Notes under the pieces: model-generated
The model's database searches: none
What the model saw: the letters and a program-made list of their open reading frames with translations, nothing else
Told to the model about the DNA's origin: nothing
Shown here: positions 1-7,918 of the stretch, in pieces
Layout: every line of letters begins with the position of its first letter
Numbering within the stretch: position 1 is the first letter of the stretch
Source: Kribbella sp. VKM Ac-2568
GTDB taxonomy: Bacteria > Actinomycetota > Actinomycetes > Propionibacteriales > Kribbellaceae
Length of the DNA stretch: 64,000 nucleotides
Direction of reading: 5' to 3'
Assembly (NCBI RefSeq): GCF_004345365.1
Contig: NZ_SLVF01000003.1
Span: 248,001-312,000 of the forward strand
Program-made: the position numbers and the translations under genes

Positions 1-234
1 CCGGCCTTGATGATGCTGTTGGGCGACGCGAACTGGTGGATGCCTGCCTGGCTCAACCGGCGGTTGGTGACCGGCGTCGGCGTCATAGGCGACCGCAACC
101 GGGACCGCATTGGCCGGCGACGGCGACCAACCGGACCCACTGGAGAGTCCAACCGGGCAATGGTGCTTCCTGACAGCGCGGGGACCGCGGTCGAACCGAA
201 AAGCGGAAGGTCGGCAGTTCCAGACCGCCCCTGA
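1..234 (+). CDS. C-terminal end of an MMPL-family transporter (partial)
   Basis: The frame open from base 1 reads PALMMLLGDANWWMPAWLN, which is the characteristic end of MMPL/RND-type lipid or drug exporters: a last transmembrane helix followed by NWW-P-WL. The gene starts left of the window. After about residue 25 the reading frame runs into the tRNA-like repeat at 190-251 and stops at 232-234, so its last 40 or so residues look like read-through of attachment-site DNA rather than native tail. Family call is from this short motif only. Confidence 0.55.
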   Translation, partial: PALMMLLGDANWWMPAWLNRRLVTGVGVIGDRNRDRIGRRRRPTGPTGESNRAMVLPDSAGTAVEPKSGRSAVPDRP

Positions 235-251
235 CCACCCTTTCTTGAGCG
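190..251 (+). repeat. att-like repeat A, resembling tRNA-Ile 3' half
   Basis: Contains AAGCGGAAGGTCGGCAGTT followed by CCAGACCGCCCCTGACCACC. This matches the anticodon-arm end, T-arm and acceptor 3' strand of a tRNA, and it is nearly identical to repeat B at 1260-1320. The 5' half of the tRNA is absent. An inverted core-like copy lies just beyond it (about 259-280), and an integrase tail begins at 299, the usual arrangement of an integrated element border. Confidence 0.6.
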
Positions 252-298
252 TGGATCTCGGTCTGAGATCCGCCGAACCTCCTGCGAGTACCGCAGTC

Positions 299-454
299 CT
301 ACCCGGCAATCAGCTCCGCGAGCTGATCGAGCGCCTTCCGCTGGTCTTCCAGGGATGCATGGTCGTAGATCGTCATCGTGACGTGGATGTCGGCATGGCC
401 CACGATCGCCTCAACGATGTGCGGCGGCGCGCCGAGCCGCAGCTGGCCCGGCCG
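299..454 (-). pseudogene. tyrosine recombinase (phage-type integrase) C-terminal remnant
   Basis: Reading the minus strand, 51 codons end at a stop at 299-301. They contain HIVEAIVGHADIHVTMTIYD followed by HASLEDQRKALDQLAELIAG. This is the end of the catalytic domain of actinobacterial tyrosine integrases, with the conserved G-H of box II and the nucleophile-type tyrosine in TIYDH. A stop codon lies immediately upstream and no N-terminal or arginine box I is present, so the gene is a 3' fragment. It abuts att-like repeat A. Confidence 0.65.
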
Positions 455-477
455 TCATCGGTGCTGCGGCATTGCCG

Positions 478-1143
478 TCAAGCATTCAGGCTGGGGGCCT
501 TGCGGGCAAGGAGGTAGCCCTGTGTGGTCTTCTCCGTGCCCTCACGCTCGCGTACTGCCGTCATCGACAGCTCGAAGCCTGCTTCGCGCAGCAGCTCGAC
601 GACCTCGTCCGGTTGCTGTCGGTAGAAGTCGAGGGAGACAGACGTTCCCAAGAACTCGCTGTACTGGCTCCGCTCGTCGCCGATTTGGAAGGTCAGCAGC
701 AACAGCCCGCCTGGCGCGAGCACCCGGTGAAACTCAGCGAAAACCTGCGGTCGCTGCTCCCACGGGATGTGGATGATCGAGTAGTAGGCAAGCAGTCCGC
801 CGAGTGAGGTGTCCGCCAGATCCAGCGCCAGCATCGACCCCTCCTCGAACCGCAACTGCGGGTAGGTCCGACGGGCCAGCGCCAGCATCCCGGGCGACAG
901 GTCGATGCCGAACGCGTCCAGCCCCAGCCCGGAAAGCAGGATCGTCACCCGACCCGGCCCGCAGCCGACATCGGCGACGGGTCCGTTGCCGCCGGCTCGC
1001 ACCAGCTCTGCGAAAGCGGCGAACAGCGCTCGGTCGAGGGGCCTGTCGTCCAGACCTGAGGCCACCACGTCGGCGTGCTCGTCGGCCAGTGCGTCGTAGG
1101 AGTCCCGCGTAGCGGCGACAAAAGCTGCATCCGTCACGGCCAC
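478..1143 (-). CDS. class I SAM-dependent methyltransferase
   Basis: About 221 residues with a Rossmann methyltransferase fold: motif I VADVGCGPGRVT binds SAM, an acidic motif II follows (FGIDLSPGML), then GLLAYYSIIHIP and the post-strand-5 VLAPGGLLLLTF. The substrate cannot be told from sequence. I start at the GTG at 1143; a second GTG lies at 1137. The frame stays open to 1446, but that extension translates att-like repeat B, giving the spurious GGLEPPTFRLS peptide, so it is not native. It stands alone between two att-like repeats, consistent with cargo of a former element. Confidence 0.8.
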   Translation of the reverse strand: MAVTDAAFVAATRDSYDALADEHADVVASGLDDRPLDRALFAAFAELVRAGGNGPVADVGCGPGRVTILLSGLGLDAFGIDLSPGMLALARRTYPQLRFEEGSMLALDLADTSLGGLLAYYSIIHIPWEQRPQVFAEFHRVLAPGGLLLLTFQIGDERSQYSEFLGTSVSLDFYRQQPDEVVELLREAGFELSMTAVREREGTEKTTQGYLLARKAPSLNA

Positions 1144-1259
1144 GGAGACTAGACGACACCGCCGACACACTGACCCCGGATCCGCGCACCGAGGTACCGC
1201 CGAGCCCGCTCGGCGGGGCCTACCGGACAACGGCGCAGCCACGTGCCCAGGACACTGCT

Positions 1260-1320
1260 GTCGAACTGATAAGCGGAAGGTCGGCGGTTCGAGACCGCCC
1301 CTGACCACCCTTATTTGAGC
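1260..1320 (+). repeat. att-like repeat B (best-preserved tRNA-Ile-like 3' half)
   Basis: Reads CTGATAAGCGGAAGGTCGG then CGGTTCGAGACCGCCCCTG. CTGATAA corresponds to a GAT (Ile) anticodon loop, and GGCGG-TTCGAGA-CCGCC forms a perfect T-arm. The matching 5' half of a tRNA is missing upstream, so this is an attachment-site duplicate, not a tRNA gene. Just downstream, GTTGCACG occurs twice within 20 bp (about 1374-1391), which could be integrase arm sites; that last point is inference. Confidence 0.65.
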
Positions 1321-1534
1321 GGGGATCCCGGCGATAGCGATATCCCGCCACTCCCCCTCAAACACCGCTAGATGTTGCACGTTGGTTGCACGCACGCCCG
1401 TCCTCTTCCCGCCAAGGGATCGAGGGCGGGTTTGTCGTTGGTGCATCTACACAGAGTCAGTGCCTGCGTCCCCATCCAGATAGGCCGGCCGATTCGACCG
1501 TCTTCCCGGAGTCGTGAGGCGCTCGCCGGACGCA

Positions 1535-2239
1535 ATGTCGGTGGAGGCTGGCAGGGTGCTGCGAGTGACGGAGACGGTGGTTCCCAAACTGCACCAGTGG
1601 ACGATCGAGGCGCGGGAGTACGCGCGGCAGGAGACGCGGCGCGGGAAGCGGCATGCCTACCAGGAGCTGGTGCCGGAGCGTACCGCGCTGGTGGTGGTCG
1701 ACATGGTCTCGTTCTTCGTCGCGGAAGGGGACTACGAGCGCGGCATCGTGCCGAACATCCAGGAGCTTGCCGGCACCCTGCGCGACCTGGGTGGGACAGT
1801 CGCGTGGATGTTGCCGGGACGAACCGAGATCACCGCGGTGACAGAGGAGTTCCTCGGGGCAGACGTGGCGAAGATGTTCAGCGAATCGGGCGGCACCGGG
1901 CCGCTGCGGGACCGGGTCTGGCGCGAGTTCGACGTACAAGACGAAGACCTGATCGTGGAGAAGACGGCAGCGAGCGCCTTCTTCCCAGGCCGCTGCGATC
2001 TACCGGACCTGCTCGAGGCGCGTGGCATCGACACCGTCCTGATCACCGGCACCGTGGCGAACGTCTGCTGCGAGTCCACCGCCCGCGACGCCAGCACCCT
2101 CGGCTACCGCGTCCTGATGGTCGCCGACGCAAACGCCGCCCGCCGCGACCAGGACCTCAACGCCACCCTCCACACCGTCTACCGCACCTTCGGCGACGTC
2201 CGCCCCACCGCCGAAGTGCTCACCCTCCTCACTTCCTGA
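1535..2239 (+). CDS. isochorismatase-family cysteine hydrolase
   Basis: 234 residues. The catalytic triad of this superfamily is visible: Asp in TALVVVDMVSFF, Lys in VEKTAASAFF, and the nucleophilic Cys in TGTVANVCCESTARDA, including the cis-peptide VANVC region. These enzymes hydrolyse amides or vinyl ethers (nicotinamide, N-carbamoyl compounds, isochorismate). The substrate is not evident here. I start at ATG 1535; a GTG at 1514 gives seven more residues, and neither has a strong ribosome site. No operon partner on this strand. Confidence 0.8.
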   Translation: MSVEAGRVLRVTETVVPKLHQWTIEAREYARQETRRGKRHAYQELVPERTALVVVDMVSFFVAEGDYERGIVPNIQELAGTLRDLGGTVAWMLPGRTEITAVTEEFLGADVAKMFSESGGTGPLRDRVWREFDVQDEDLIVEKTAASAFFPGRCDLPDLLEARGIDTVLITGTVANVCCESTARDASTLGYRVLMVADANAARRDQDLNATLHTVYRTFGDVRPTAEVLTLLTS

Positions 2240-2574
2240 AATCCCACCCGTTGGGCTCTGGTGAAGAACTCCGAGGGCGGGGCTGGCCGGTGAACGGCCG
2301 GAGGGCGCATGCGCACGGCCGGGGCACGCGCCGAAGGCGCGCCCTTGATCCATATGAGGTCAACTCGGCAGAAGGCGAGTCAGCCGGTGTCCTCTGACGG
2401 CTGATGCTTGACAGTCGTGTGCCAGCTGATGGTTGTCATCGGCATGACCGCCCGGAACGCGGCTACGAGCGGATGCCCTGCCGCGCGTCTGCGGTCTATC
2501 GGTTGAGGACATCGGCGAACCGCCTGGGCGGCTCACAACGTCGGACCCCGCACATCGACGAGTCGTATGTAACC
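2240..2574. other. intergenic region, no gene recognised
   Basis: About 335 bases between the cysteine hydrolase and the ArsR promoter. Neither strand gives a recognisable protein. No hairpin followed by a T-run was found. Only the promoter at the right edge is supported. Confidence 0.5.
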
Positions 2575-2603
2575 TTGCGGATACGTACCCGAGCCGTTAC
2601 GTT
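2575..2603 (+). promoter_or_regulatory. promoter of the ArsR operon, probably leaderless
   Basis: TTGCGG (2575-2580) and TACGTT (2598-2603) are separated by exactly 17 bp. The expected transcription start, 6-7 bases after the -10, falls on the A of the ATG at 2610. No Shine-Dalgarno sequence precedes that ATG. GTAAC and GTTAC half-sites flank the region and may be an ArsR operator (inference). Confidence 0.5.
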
Positions 2604-2609
2604 AGGGCT

Positions 2610-2927
2610 ATGGATGCGGTGCTGCACGCGTTGGCGGACGAGAGCCGGCGAACGCTCCTGGGCATCCTGCGCGATCATCCGGCGAGCGCGGGAGAGTTGG
2701 CCGAGGCGATCCCGATCGCTCGTCCGGGCGTGTCCCGGCATCTGCGGGTGCTGCGGGAGGCCGGACTGGTCGACGTACGCCGGGAGGCGCAGCGCCGGAT
2801 CTACAGCCTCCGTCCGGAGGCGCTCATCGAGGTGGACGAGTGGCTCGCGGAGTACCGCGTGCTCTGGCAGAGCCGGCTCGACGCCCTTCATACAGAGATC
2901 GCTCGAGGGAAGAAGGCGCGAACGTGA
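2610..2927 (+). CDS. ArsR/SmtB-type winged-helix repressor
   Basis: 105 residues, a single winged-helix domain. The N-terminal helix MDAVLHALADESRRTLLGIL is typical of ArsR regulators, and the recognition helix is ARPGVSRHLRVLREAGLVDV with the wing in RREAQRRIYSLRP. No cysteine metal-binding motif is visible, so metal sensing is unlikely. Its stop overlaps the GTG of the SRPBCC gene (GTGA, 2924-2927), so the two are translationally coupled. ArsR-SRPBCC pairs of this kind are common in actinobacteria, and the repressor normally controls its own operon. Ligand unknown. Confidence 0.85.
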   Translation: MDAVLHALADESRRTLLGILRDHPASAGELAEAIPIARPGVSRHLRVLREAGLVDVRREAQRRIYSLRPEALIEVDEWLAEYRVLWQSRLDALHTEIARGKKART

Positions 2928-3448
2928 ACATCATCGGGACGATGCGGGCGCTTGACGAGACCCGCGGCGCGGTGCGTGTCGAGGACATCTACGACACGGA
3001 CATCGACGACCTGTGGGAGGCATGTACGACACCGGAGCGGCTCGCGCGCTGGCTCGCTGAAGTCTCGGGCGACCTGCGGGTGGGCGGCACGATCCATGCT
3101 GTCTTCACCAGCACCTGGACCGGTCCGGGGCGGGTCGAGGTGTGCGACGGACCGCATCATCTGCTCCTCACGATGGAGCCGGGCACGGACGATGAGTCTC
3201 AGATGGAGGCATGGCTGACCGAGGAGGGATCGCAGACCAGGCTGGTGGTCGAGGAGCGTGGACTGCCGGTGGACAAGTTGTACTTGCACGGGGCCGGGTG
3301 GCAGGCGCATCTGGAGGATCTGGGGCGGTCGCTGGCAGAGGACACCGGGGCCCACCCCGAGCGCTGGACGGAGCAGACTCCGGCACCGGCGTGGCGCCGG
3401 CGCTGGGACGAGTTGTCCCCGGCTTACGAAGCGATGGAGATCGAGTGA
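2924..3448 (+). CDS. SRPBCC (AHSA1-type) ligand-binding domain protein
   Basis: 174 residues starting at GTG 2924 inside the ArsR stop. The features are those of the START/Bet v1-like AHSA1 family: an N-terminal strand GAVRVEDIYDTDIDDLWEAC, then TTPERLARWL, the FTSTWTGPGRVEV strand pair, and a C-terminal helix ending in YEAMEIE. These proteins bind hydrophobic ligands in a cavity, and the actinobacterial ArsR-linked members have no assigned reaction. Its TGA shares its last base with the ATG of the VOC gene, so three genes are expected on one transcript. Confidence 0.8.
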   Translation: MNIIGTMRALDETRGAVRVEDIYDTDIDDLWEACTTPERLARWLAEVSGDLRVGGTIHAVFTSTWTGPGRVEVCDGPHHLLLTMEPGTDDESQMEAWLTEEGSQTRLVVEERGLPVDKLYLHGAGWQAHLEDLGRSLAEDTGAHPERWTEQTPAPAWRRRWDELSPAYEAMEIE

Positions 3449-3840
3449 TGTCCGACGAGATCAGACTCAGCGTGACCACGGTGAACGCGCCCGACGCGCT
3501 CGCCCTTGCGATTTTCTACGCCGAGCTCACCGGCGGCGTCACGAAGGGGAGCGAGCACTGGGCGACCGTCTCCGGGCCGAACGGCTTCATCGCCTTCCAG
3601 CAGGTCGACGATTTCTGCCCACCGGTGTGGCCCGGCGCCGACGTACCCATGCAGATGCACCTCGACTTCTTCGTCGACGACCTCGAGGCAACCGGAGCCC
3701 GCGCAGTCGCTGCTGGCGCCACCCGGCTCGACTTCCAGCCGAACTCCGACCACTGCTTGGTGTACGCCGACCCGGCCGGCCATCCCTTCTGCCTGTCCAC
3801 CTGGGACGGGCCGCACGTGGACGACGAGCCCGACGAGTAG
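3448..3840 (+). CDS. VOC-superfamily (glyoxalase/bleomycin-resistance fold) protein
   Basis: 130 residues with one pair of beta-alpha-beta-beta-beta modules: start NAPDALALAIFYAELTGG, middle MQMHLDFFVDDLEATGARAV, end LVYADPAGHPFCLSTWDG. His in the QMHLDF strand and the acidic region near the end are usual VOC metal positions. Substrate unknown. It is the third gene of the ArsR operon, joined by a one-base TGATG overlap. It resembles the VOC gene at 32636-33037 (both share DPAGHPFCL), suggesting paralogues. Confidence 0.8.
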   Translation: MSDEIRLSVTTVNAPDALALAIFYAELTGGVTKGSEHWATVSGPNGFIAFQQVDDFCPPVWPGADVPMQMHLDFFVDDLEATGARAVAAGATRLDFQPNSDHCLVYADPAGHPFCLSTWDGPHVDDEPDE

Positions 3841-3871
3841 GCGCAGACAGCACGAGGGCTCACCACACAGT

Positions 3872-3916
3872 GATCTGCATGAGCGCGCACCGGACAGCGG
3901 CAAATCCGGACGTGCC
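3872..3916 (-). repeat. short dispersed repeat, copy R1
   Basis: Read on the minus strand it contains ACGTCCGGATTTGCCGCTGT followed by CCGGTGCGCGCTCATGC. Copy R2 (4778-4820) shares most of this, and R3 (9531-9564) shares the TGCCGCTGTCCGGTGC core. R1 and R2 lie in the same orientation on either side of the tandem VOC gene. No function is known to me. Confidence 0.45.
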
Positions 3917-3999
3917 GAATTAGTCGTAGGTAAAGCCGGCTAGGGCGCGTCGCAAAATCCGGGCTCGTGGCCGTATTGAGCGGATGAAGAGGGTTTGGG

Positions 4000-4731
4000 T
4001 CAGCCTGGGGCGAGGAGGCAGAACTCGTTGCCTTCCGGGTCGGCCAGAACCGTCCACGGGACGTCGCTCTGGCCTAGGTCGATGGCGGTGGCGCCGAGAG
4101 TCCGCAGTCTGGCCGCCTCTGCCTCTAGGTCGTCAGCTGGGTATGGGCGGAGGTCGAGATGGACTCGGTTCCACACGGTCTTCACGTCGGGTGTGCGGAG
4201 GAACTGCAGATATGGGCCGACGCCCTTGGCGGAGCGCAGTACCGCGTTGTGGTCGGTCACCTTGTACAGGGTCCAGTCCATCGCCTTGCCCCAGAAGCGG
4301 GCCATGGCTCGCGGATCCGTGCAGTCGACCACTACCGTGGCGATCGGGCCGGTGTCTTGGTAGAGCGAGTCCAGCACGCAGAACTCGTTGCCCTCTGGGT
4401 CGGCCATGACCGTCCATGGGACGTCGCCCTGGCCTACGTTGGCGGGTGTTGCGCCGAGATCCTTCAGGCGCGTGACCACCTCCGCCTGATGGGCCGCCGA
4501 GGTGGTGGCGAGGTCGACGTGCACGCGGTTCTTCACCGTCTTGGGTTCCGGGGAGGCGATGAGGTCGAGGCAGACGGCGACGGGGTCGGGGTAGACGAAG
4601 CCGTCGGGTTCGAGGTTGGTCACGCCGGGTCCCTCGCTGGAGACTCTCCAGCCGAGCGCCTCCGCCCAGAAACCGCCCAGCGCGGAGTCGTCCCGAGCCT
4701 TCATGTTGATTTGAACAAGCCGCGTTGCCAT
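4000..4731 (-). CDS. tandem VOC-domain protein
   Basis: 243 residues with two complete VOC modules. The first spans about residues 1-118 and ends NVGQGDVPWTVMADPEGNEF; the second runs from about 127 to the end and finishes DLGQSDVPWTVLADPEGNEF. The near-identical module ends point to internal duplication of a glyoxalase-like (Glyoxalase_6 type) domain. Start is the ATG at 4731 (MATRLVQINMKARDD); the frame is open further upstream but without domain content. It stands alone and is flanked by the direct repeats R1 and R2. Substrate unknown. Confidence 0.8.
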   Translation of the reverse strand: MATRLVQINMKARDDSALGGFWAEALGWRVSSEGPGVTNLEPDGFVYPDPVAVCLDLIASPEPKTVKNRVHVDLATTSAAHQAEVVTRLKDLGATPANVGQGDVPWTVMADPEGNEFCVLDSLYQDTGPIATVVVDCTDPRAMARFWGKAMDWTLYKVTDHNAVLRSAKGVGPYLQFLRTPDVKTVWNRVHLDLRPYPADDLEAEAARLRTLGATAIDLGQSDVPWTVLADPEGNEFCLLAPG

Positions 4732-4777
4732 GCCGACGATGCTAGCGGCAGTCTGGCACATCAAGATCAGCCGTACT

Positions 4778-4820
4778 GATCTCGGCATGAGCCCGGATCG
4801 CGGCAGATCCGGACGTTCGG
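4778..4820 (-). repeat. short dispersed repeat, copy R2
   Basis: Minus-strand sequence includes GAACGTCCGGATCTGCCGCG and ATCCGGGCTCATGCCGAGAT, aligned along its length with R1. It lies just upstream of the tandem VOC gene. Confidence 0.45.
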
Positions 4821-5005
4821 TGTGCGCCCACTCGCGACGGGATGATGCCGGCCGTCGGTGTGGTTGCGCTCTCGCCGAGATGCTCCATTGTCGTGGTCGC
4901 AGACGCATCGGTAGTGCCGTAGGAGTGCTTGAAAGGCGTTGTCAGTTTCAGGGAAATGACACTGTGACTTTTCTGCCGAACCATTGCTAGGTGTATAGGC
5001 GGCTC

Positions 5006-7918
5006 TCAGCCGCGTGCCCGCAGCTCGTTGACCCGCTGGAGCATCGTGAGGTGTCCTGCCCGGCCAAGATCGTTGAGAAGTGCCTCGGCCCTCGCTGTCA
5101 GATCGACGTCGTCGACATCGAGAGCAGCGGCAAGCACGGCAGGTGCGTTCTCGATCAAGTCGTAACGCTCGAAGTCGCCTTCACCCGACTTCAACAACGC
5201 AGCGAGGACACCGAATGCAGCGCGGGGGTCAGCCTGCGCAGCTTCCGCGATCTGCTCGCCAATCATCCCGCGCCCGTCGAACCCGGGAACCTGGCTGGCA
5301 ACGACCAATCTCGGCATCCACCACGTCGGTGAGAACTGACCGCACCTCACCCACCAGTAGAAGCCGCTTAGCTCACGCGACTGGTCCTCCGAGCCCTCAA
5401 CCGCGTTCGCCCGCCAGTCCCAGATAGCCCGGGCGCGAGCAAGAAACTCTTCCGGGGCCTTCTCGTGCAGGAGCATCCACCCGAGGTGGCCGAGCACTGT
5501 GGAGCGAGCGGCCACATCGACGCGCGCGTAGTACGCGAGAAGCAACGTGTCGTCGAGCTCGATCTCTCCGCGCGCAGCGAGCAACGTGAGGTGGTCACCC
5601 AGCGACTCCGTCGCCGACCGGTGTGACTCATATCCGACTTTGACCGGCTCATCGTTTGCAAGGCGGTCCAGCCACTGCGCTAGCCACGGACGGAGGAGGT
5701 CGAGCAAGAACGCCGAAGGGGTGTACGCCGCGAGGACGGTCGACATAACGACGCTGGTGTAGTCGCCATCCCCCTCGAATAGCCGAGCCAGACGCTCGCG
5801 AGTCCAGGCCGAGTTGCTCCAGGCCAACGAACTGAGAGCCTCGCCGTAAACGGCAGCGACGGTCAGACTCGAGTCCCGCTCCGATCCGAGCCGCCCATCA
5901 AGTACGTCCAATGCTGCCTTGTTGACCTCGGGGACAGACGTACCCCGCTCATCCATTCCACTGCTGAACCGGGCGAGGCGTGCGGCGACACGCAGGGCAT
6001 TTGGGCGGACGGTATTCATCGAGAGGGTGAGCGGGTCCATGTTGGACCCGCCGTACTCGGCCTCGTGTTCCGGAGTCGGATCGGGGTCGAGTGACAGTGC
6101 AGAGACGATCCGAACCACATCGGGCCAAGCGTCAACATCGACGACGGGCTTCGTGTCGCCACCGGCTGACAGGCCGCCCAGGAGCATCGACAACAACGAG
6201 TCGTGCACCGATGCGAGATCGGACCCCCGACCATGAATGTCGCCATCGATTGCCTCGGCCGGCTGCATCTCTACCAGCGAGGCGCCCAATCGCACCAAGG
6301 ACGCCCACGGAAACTCCGCCCCCGAGTCGGCGATCTCGCGGAACGCGTTAAACAGCGCCGCGATGTAGCGAAGGTCCGTGTCGGCGAAGATACCCGCCGC
6401 CTTCGCATACTCGATAGGTCGAGCCTTTACGTCTTGCATGAGTGCGAACGTCACGCCGCCGTAAGTGGGCCCATGGAAGACCCGCTCCACCGGCTCGCTC
6501 CACGACCGCAGGAAGGCGACGACCTCCGGGAGGCTCCATGAAGCGATGTCGTCGACCTCACCCGGCGCCTTCTCGCCAACCCCGGAGCTAACGAACCTCG
6601 GGAAGTCGGTGTGCTCCCACTCACCGAACTCCGCTTGCAGATCCGTCAGACGAGCAACAGCGGCCTCAGGCATATCCGTTGCGATGGAGCTCAAGATTCG
6701 CATCTGCCAGACGCGCCGACGCTCGTCGACAGCCTCCTGCGGTACGTCAGTCTCCGGGAACCGCCACGAAAGCCATCCCCTGATCTCGTCGTCCGTGGCA
6801 GTCGGGCCGTCGAGCACAGTCCGCGTCCAGGCGGCGGCGACATCACTCGCCGCAACCGGCAACACGCGCCTTGCGAACTCTGCGTACTCGTGGCGGTAGT
6901 CGACATCGAGGTATTGCTCATCACCGAGGACATCAGCGGCAAGCGACTGCGCACTATCCAGGCCCAGGCCAACTGCAACCGTGATGAGGTGGATGCCAAC
7001 GCGACGTAGGAGCGGCTGGCGGCTCTCCATGAGAGGTCGGACCACATCGACTACCGGCAGTCCGTCGGCGAGCGCACGGATCGCAGCATCACGAAGGGCG
7101 TCGACTAGACCGTTCCCGACATCATCGAAGTGGTTGTTCTGTTCGTGAGCGGTGATCGAAGGACGCCAAACGTAACTACGGTCGGTTTCAACCGCGCCTG
7201 AGTCGTCGCCAGCCGCTTCGAGACCTCGCGCAAGTACCTGATAACGCTGGAGCCACCGCTGAAGCTCGGCGAGCCATCTCGCACCAAGCGGCGCCATCGC
7301 AATCGACACCGAGGCAAGCGTCTCGCTATAGGCGAAATCATCGATCCCTACAACTACGCGGCCCTCTCCAAAGCCAACCGCCTTTCCATCAGTGCCGGTC
7401 GCCTCGCGCGGACCAAAGGCGCAGGACGCGAGATGCAGCGCCTGCTTCCACTTGCCGTCCGTCATGAGTGCCTCCATGATTCGGACGATCTCCTGCGGCG
7501 GCACCAAGCGGCTACGATCGGTGCTCAGGTACTCGCCAACAATCTTGCTCAGCTTGGCTGCGTTCTCGCCATCGAGCCGGGCGGTGGCTGACACGACCAT
7601 GCGTCGAGCAAAGGGGTCTTCCGTGGTTGCCATCCTGACGAGGATCGGCGTGACCTTCGACGGGACAAATTCAGCCATCCGGACGAGGTACTCACCCTCG
7701 GACCACACTTTCGATCTGAGGTTGCCCTCGGCGTCCTCGAACGGCGCGGGCACATCGTCGAACGCACCGAGCTTGTCCAGCGGTTCCACCCACAACGGAT
7801 TCTGCAATCCCTGGTAGAAGAGTCGCCGATGCTGCTCGTCGGCACCGAGCACGAGCAGGGCGTCCGCCACCTGCTGCTTCGTGGGTGCCTCGTAGCCGAG
7901 GTCGTCGTCGGCACGCAC
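5006..7918 (-). CDS. large helical-repeat protein of unknown function (second gene of a two-gene operon)
   Basis: 970 residues, no signal peptide, no membrane segment, no NTPase or nuclease motif that I can see. The composition and spacing of helices suggest HEAT-like repeats throughout. Residues about 32-80 read LFYQGLQNPLWVEPLDKLGA and then a WSEGEYLVRMAEFVPSKV segment, a signature I associate with large uncharacterised bacterial proteins, some of them defence-linked; that association is from memory and unverified. Near the C-terminus (866-872) is WWMPRLV, closely matching WSMPRLV in the upstream gene product. The GTG start at 7918 overlaps the upstream TAG by one base (TAGTG), so translation is coupled. 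It lies within att-flanked accessory DNA. Confidence 0.75.
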   Translation of the reverse strand: MRADDDLGYEAPTKQQVADALLVLGADEQHRRLFYQGLQNPLWVEPLDKLGAFDDVPAPFEDAEGNLRSKVWSEGEYLVRMAEFVPSKVTPILVRMATTEDPFARRMVVSATARLDGENAAKLSKIVGEYLSTDRSRLVPPQEIVRIMEALMTDGKWKQALHLASCAFGPREATGTDGKAVGFGEGRVVVGIDDFAYSETLASVSIAMAPLGARWLAELQRWLQRYQVLARGLEAAGDDSGAVETDRSYVWRPSITAHEQNNHFDDVGNGLVDALRDAAIRALADGLPVVDVVRPLMESRQPLLRRVGIHLITVAVGLGLDSAQSLAADVLGDEQYLDVDYRHEYAEFARRVLPVAASDVAAAWTRTVLDGPTATDDEIRGWLSWRFPETDVPQEAVDERRRVWQMRILSSIATDMPEAAVARLTDLQAEFGEWEHTDFPRFVSSGVGEKAPGEVDDIASWSLPEVVAFLRSWSEPVERVFHGPTYGGVTFALMQDVKARPIEYAKAAGIFADTDLRYIAALFNAFREIADSGAEFPWASLVRLGASLVEMQPAEAIDGDIHGRGSDLASVHDSLLSMLLGGLSAGGDTKPVVDVDAWPDVVRIVSALSLDPDPTPEHEAEYGGSNMDPLTLSMNTVRPNALRVAARLARFSSGMDERGTSVPEVNKAALDVLDGRLGSERDSSLTVAAVYGEALSSLAWSNSAWTRERLARLFEGDGDYTSVVMSTVLAAYTPSAFLLDLLRPWLAQWLDRLANDEPVKVGYESHRSATESLGDHLTLLAARGEIELDDTLLLAYYARVDVAARSTVLGHLGWMLLHEKAPEEFLARARAIWDWRANAVEGSEDQSRELSGFYWWVRCGQFSPTWWMPRLVVASQVPGFDGRGMIGEQIAEAAQADPRAAFGVLAALLKSGEGDFERYDLIENAPAVLAAALDVDDVDLTARAEALLNDLGRAGHLTMLQRVNELRARG

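Noticed and set aside
1..60. Link between NWWMP in the MMPL tail and WWMPRLV of the 970-residue protein
   Set aside because: The MMPL motif belongs to a membrane-helix end with different flanks; the similarity is only four or five residues.
1260..1320. A tRNA-Ile gene
   Set aside because: Only the anticodon loop and 3' half are present. No 5' half, D-arm or matching acceptor strand occurs upstream, so it is an attachment-site copy.
1144..1446. N-terminal extension of the methyltransferase containing GGLEPPTFRLS
   Set aside because: This peptide is the translation of the tRNA-like att repeat on the opposite strand, a common annotation artefact. The methyltransferase domain begins after 1143.
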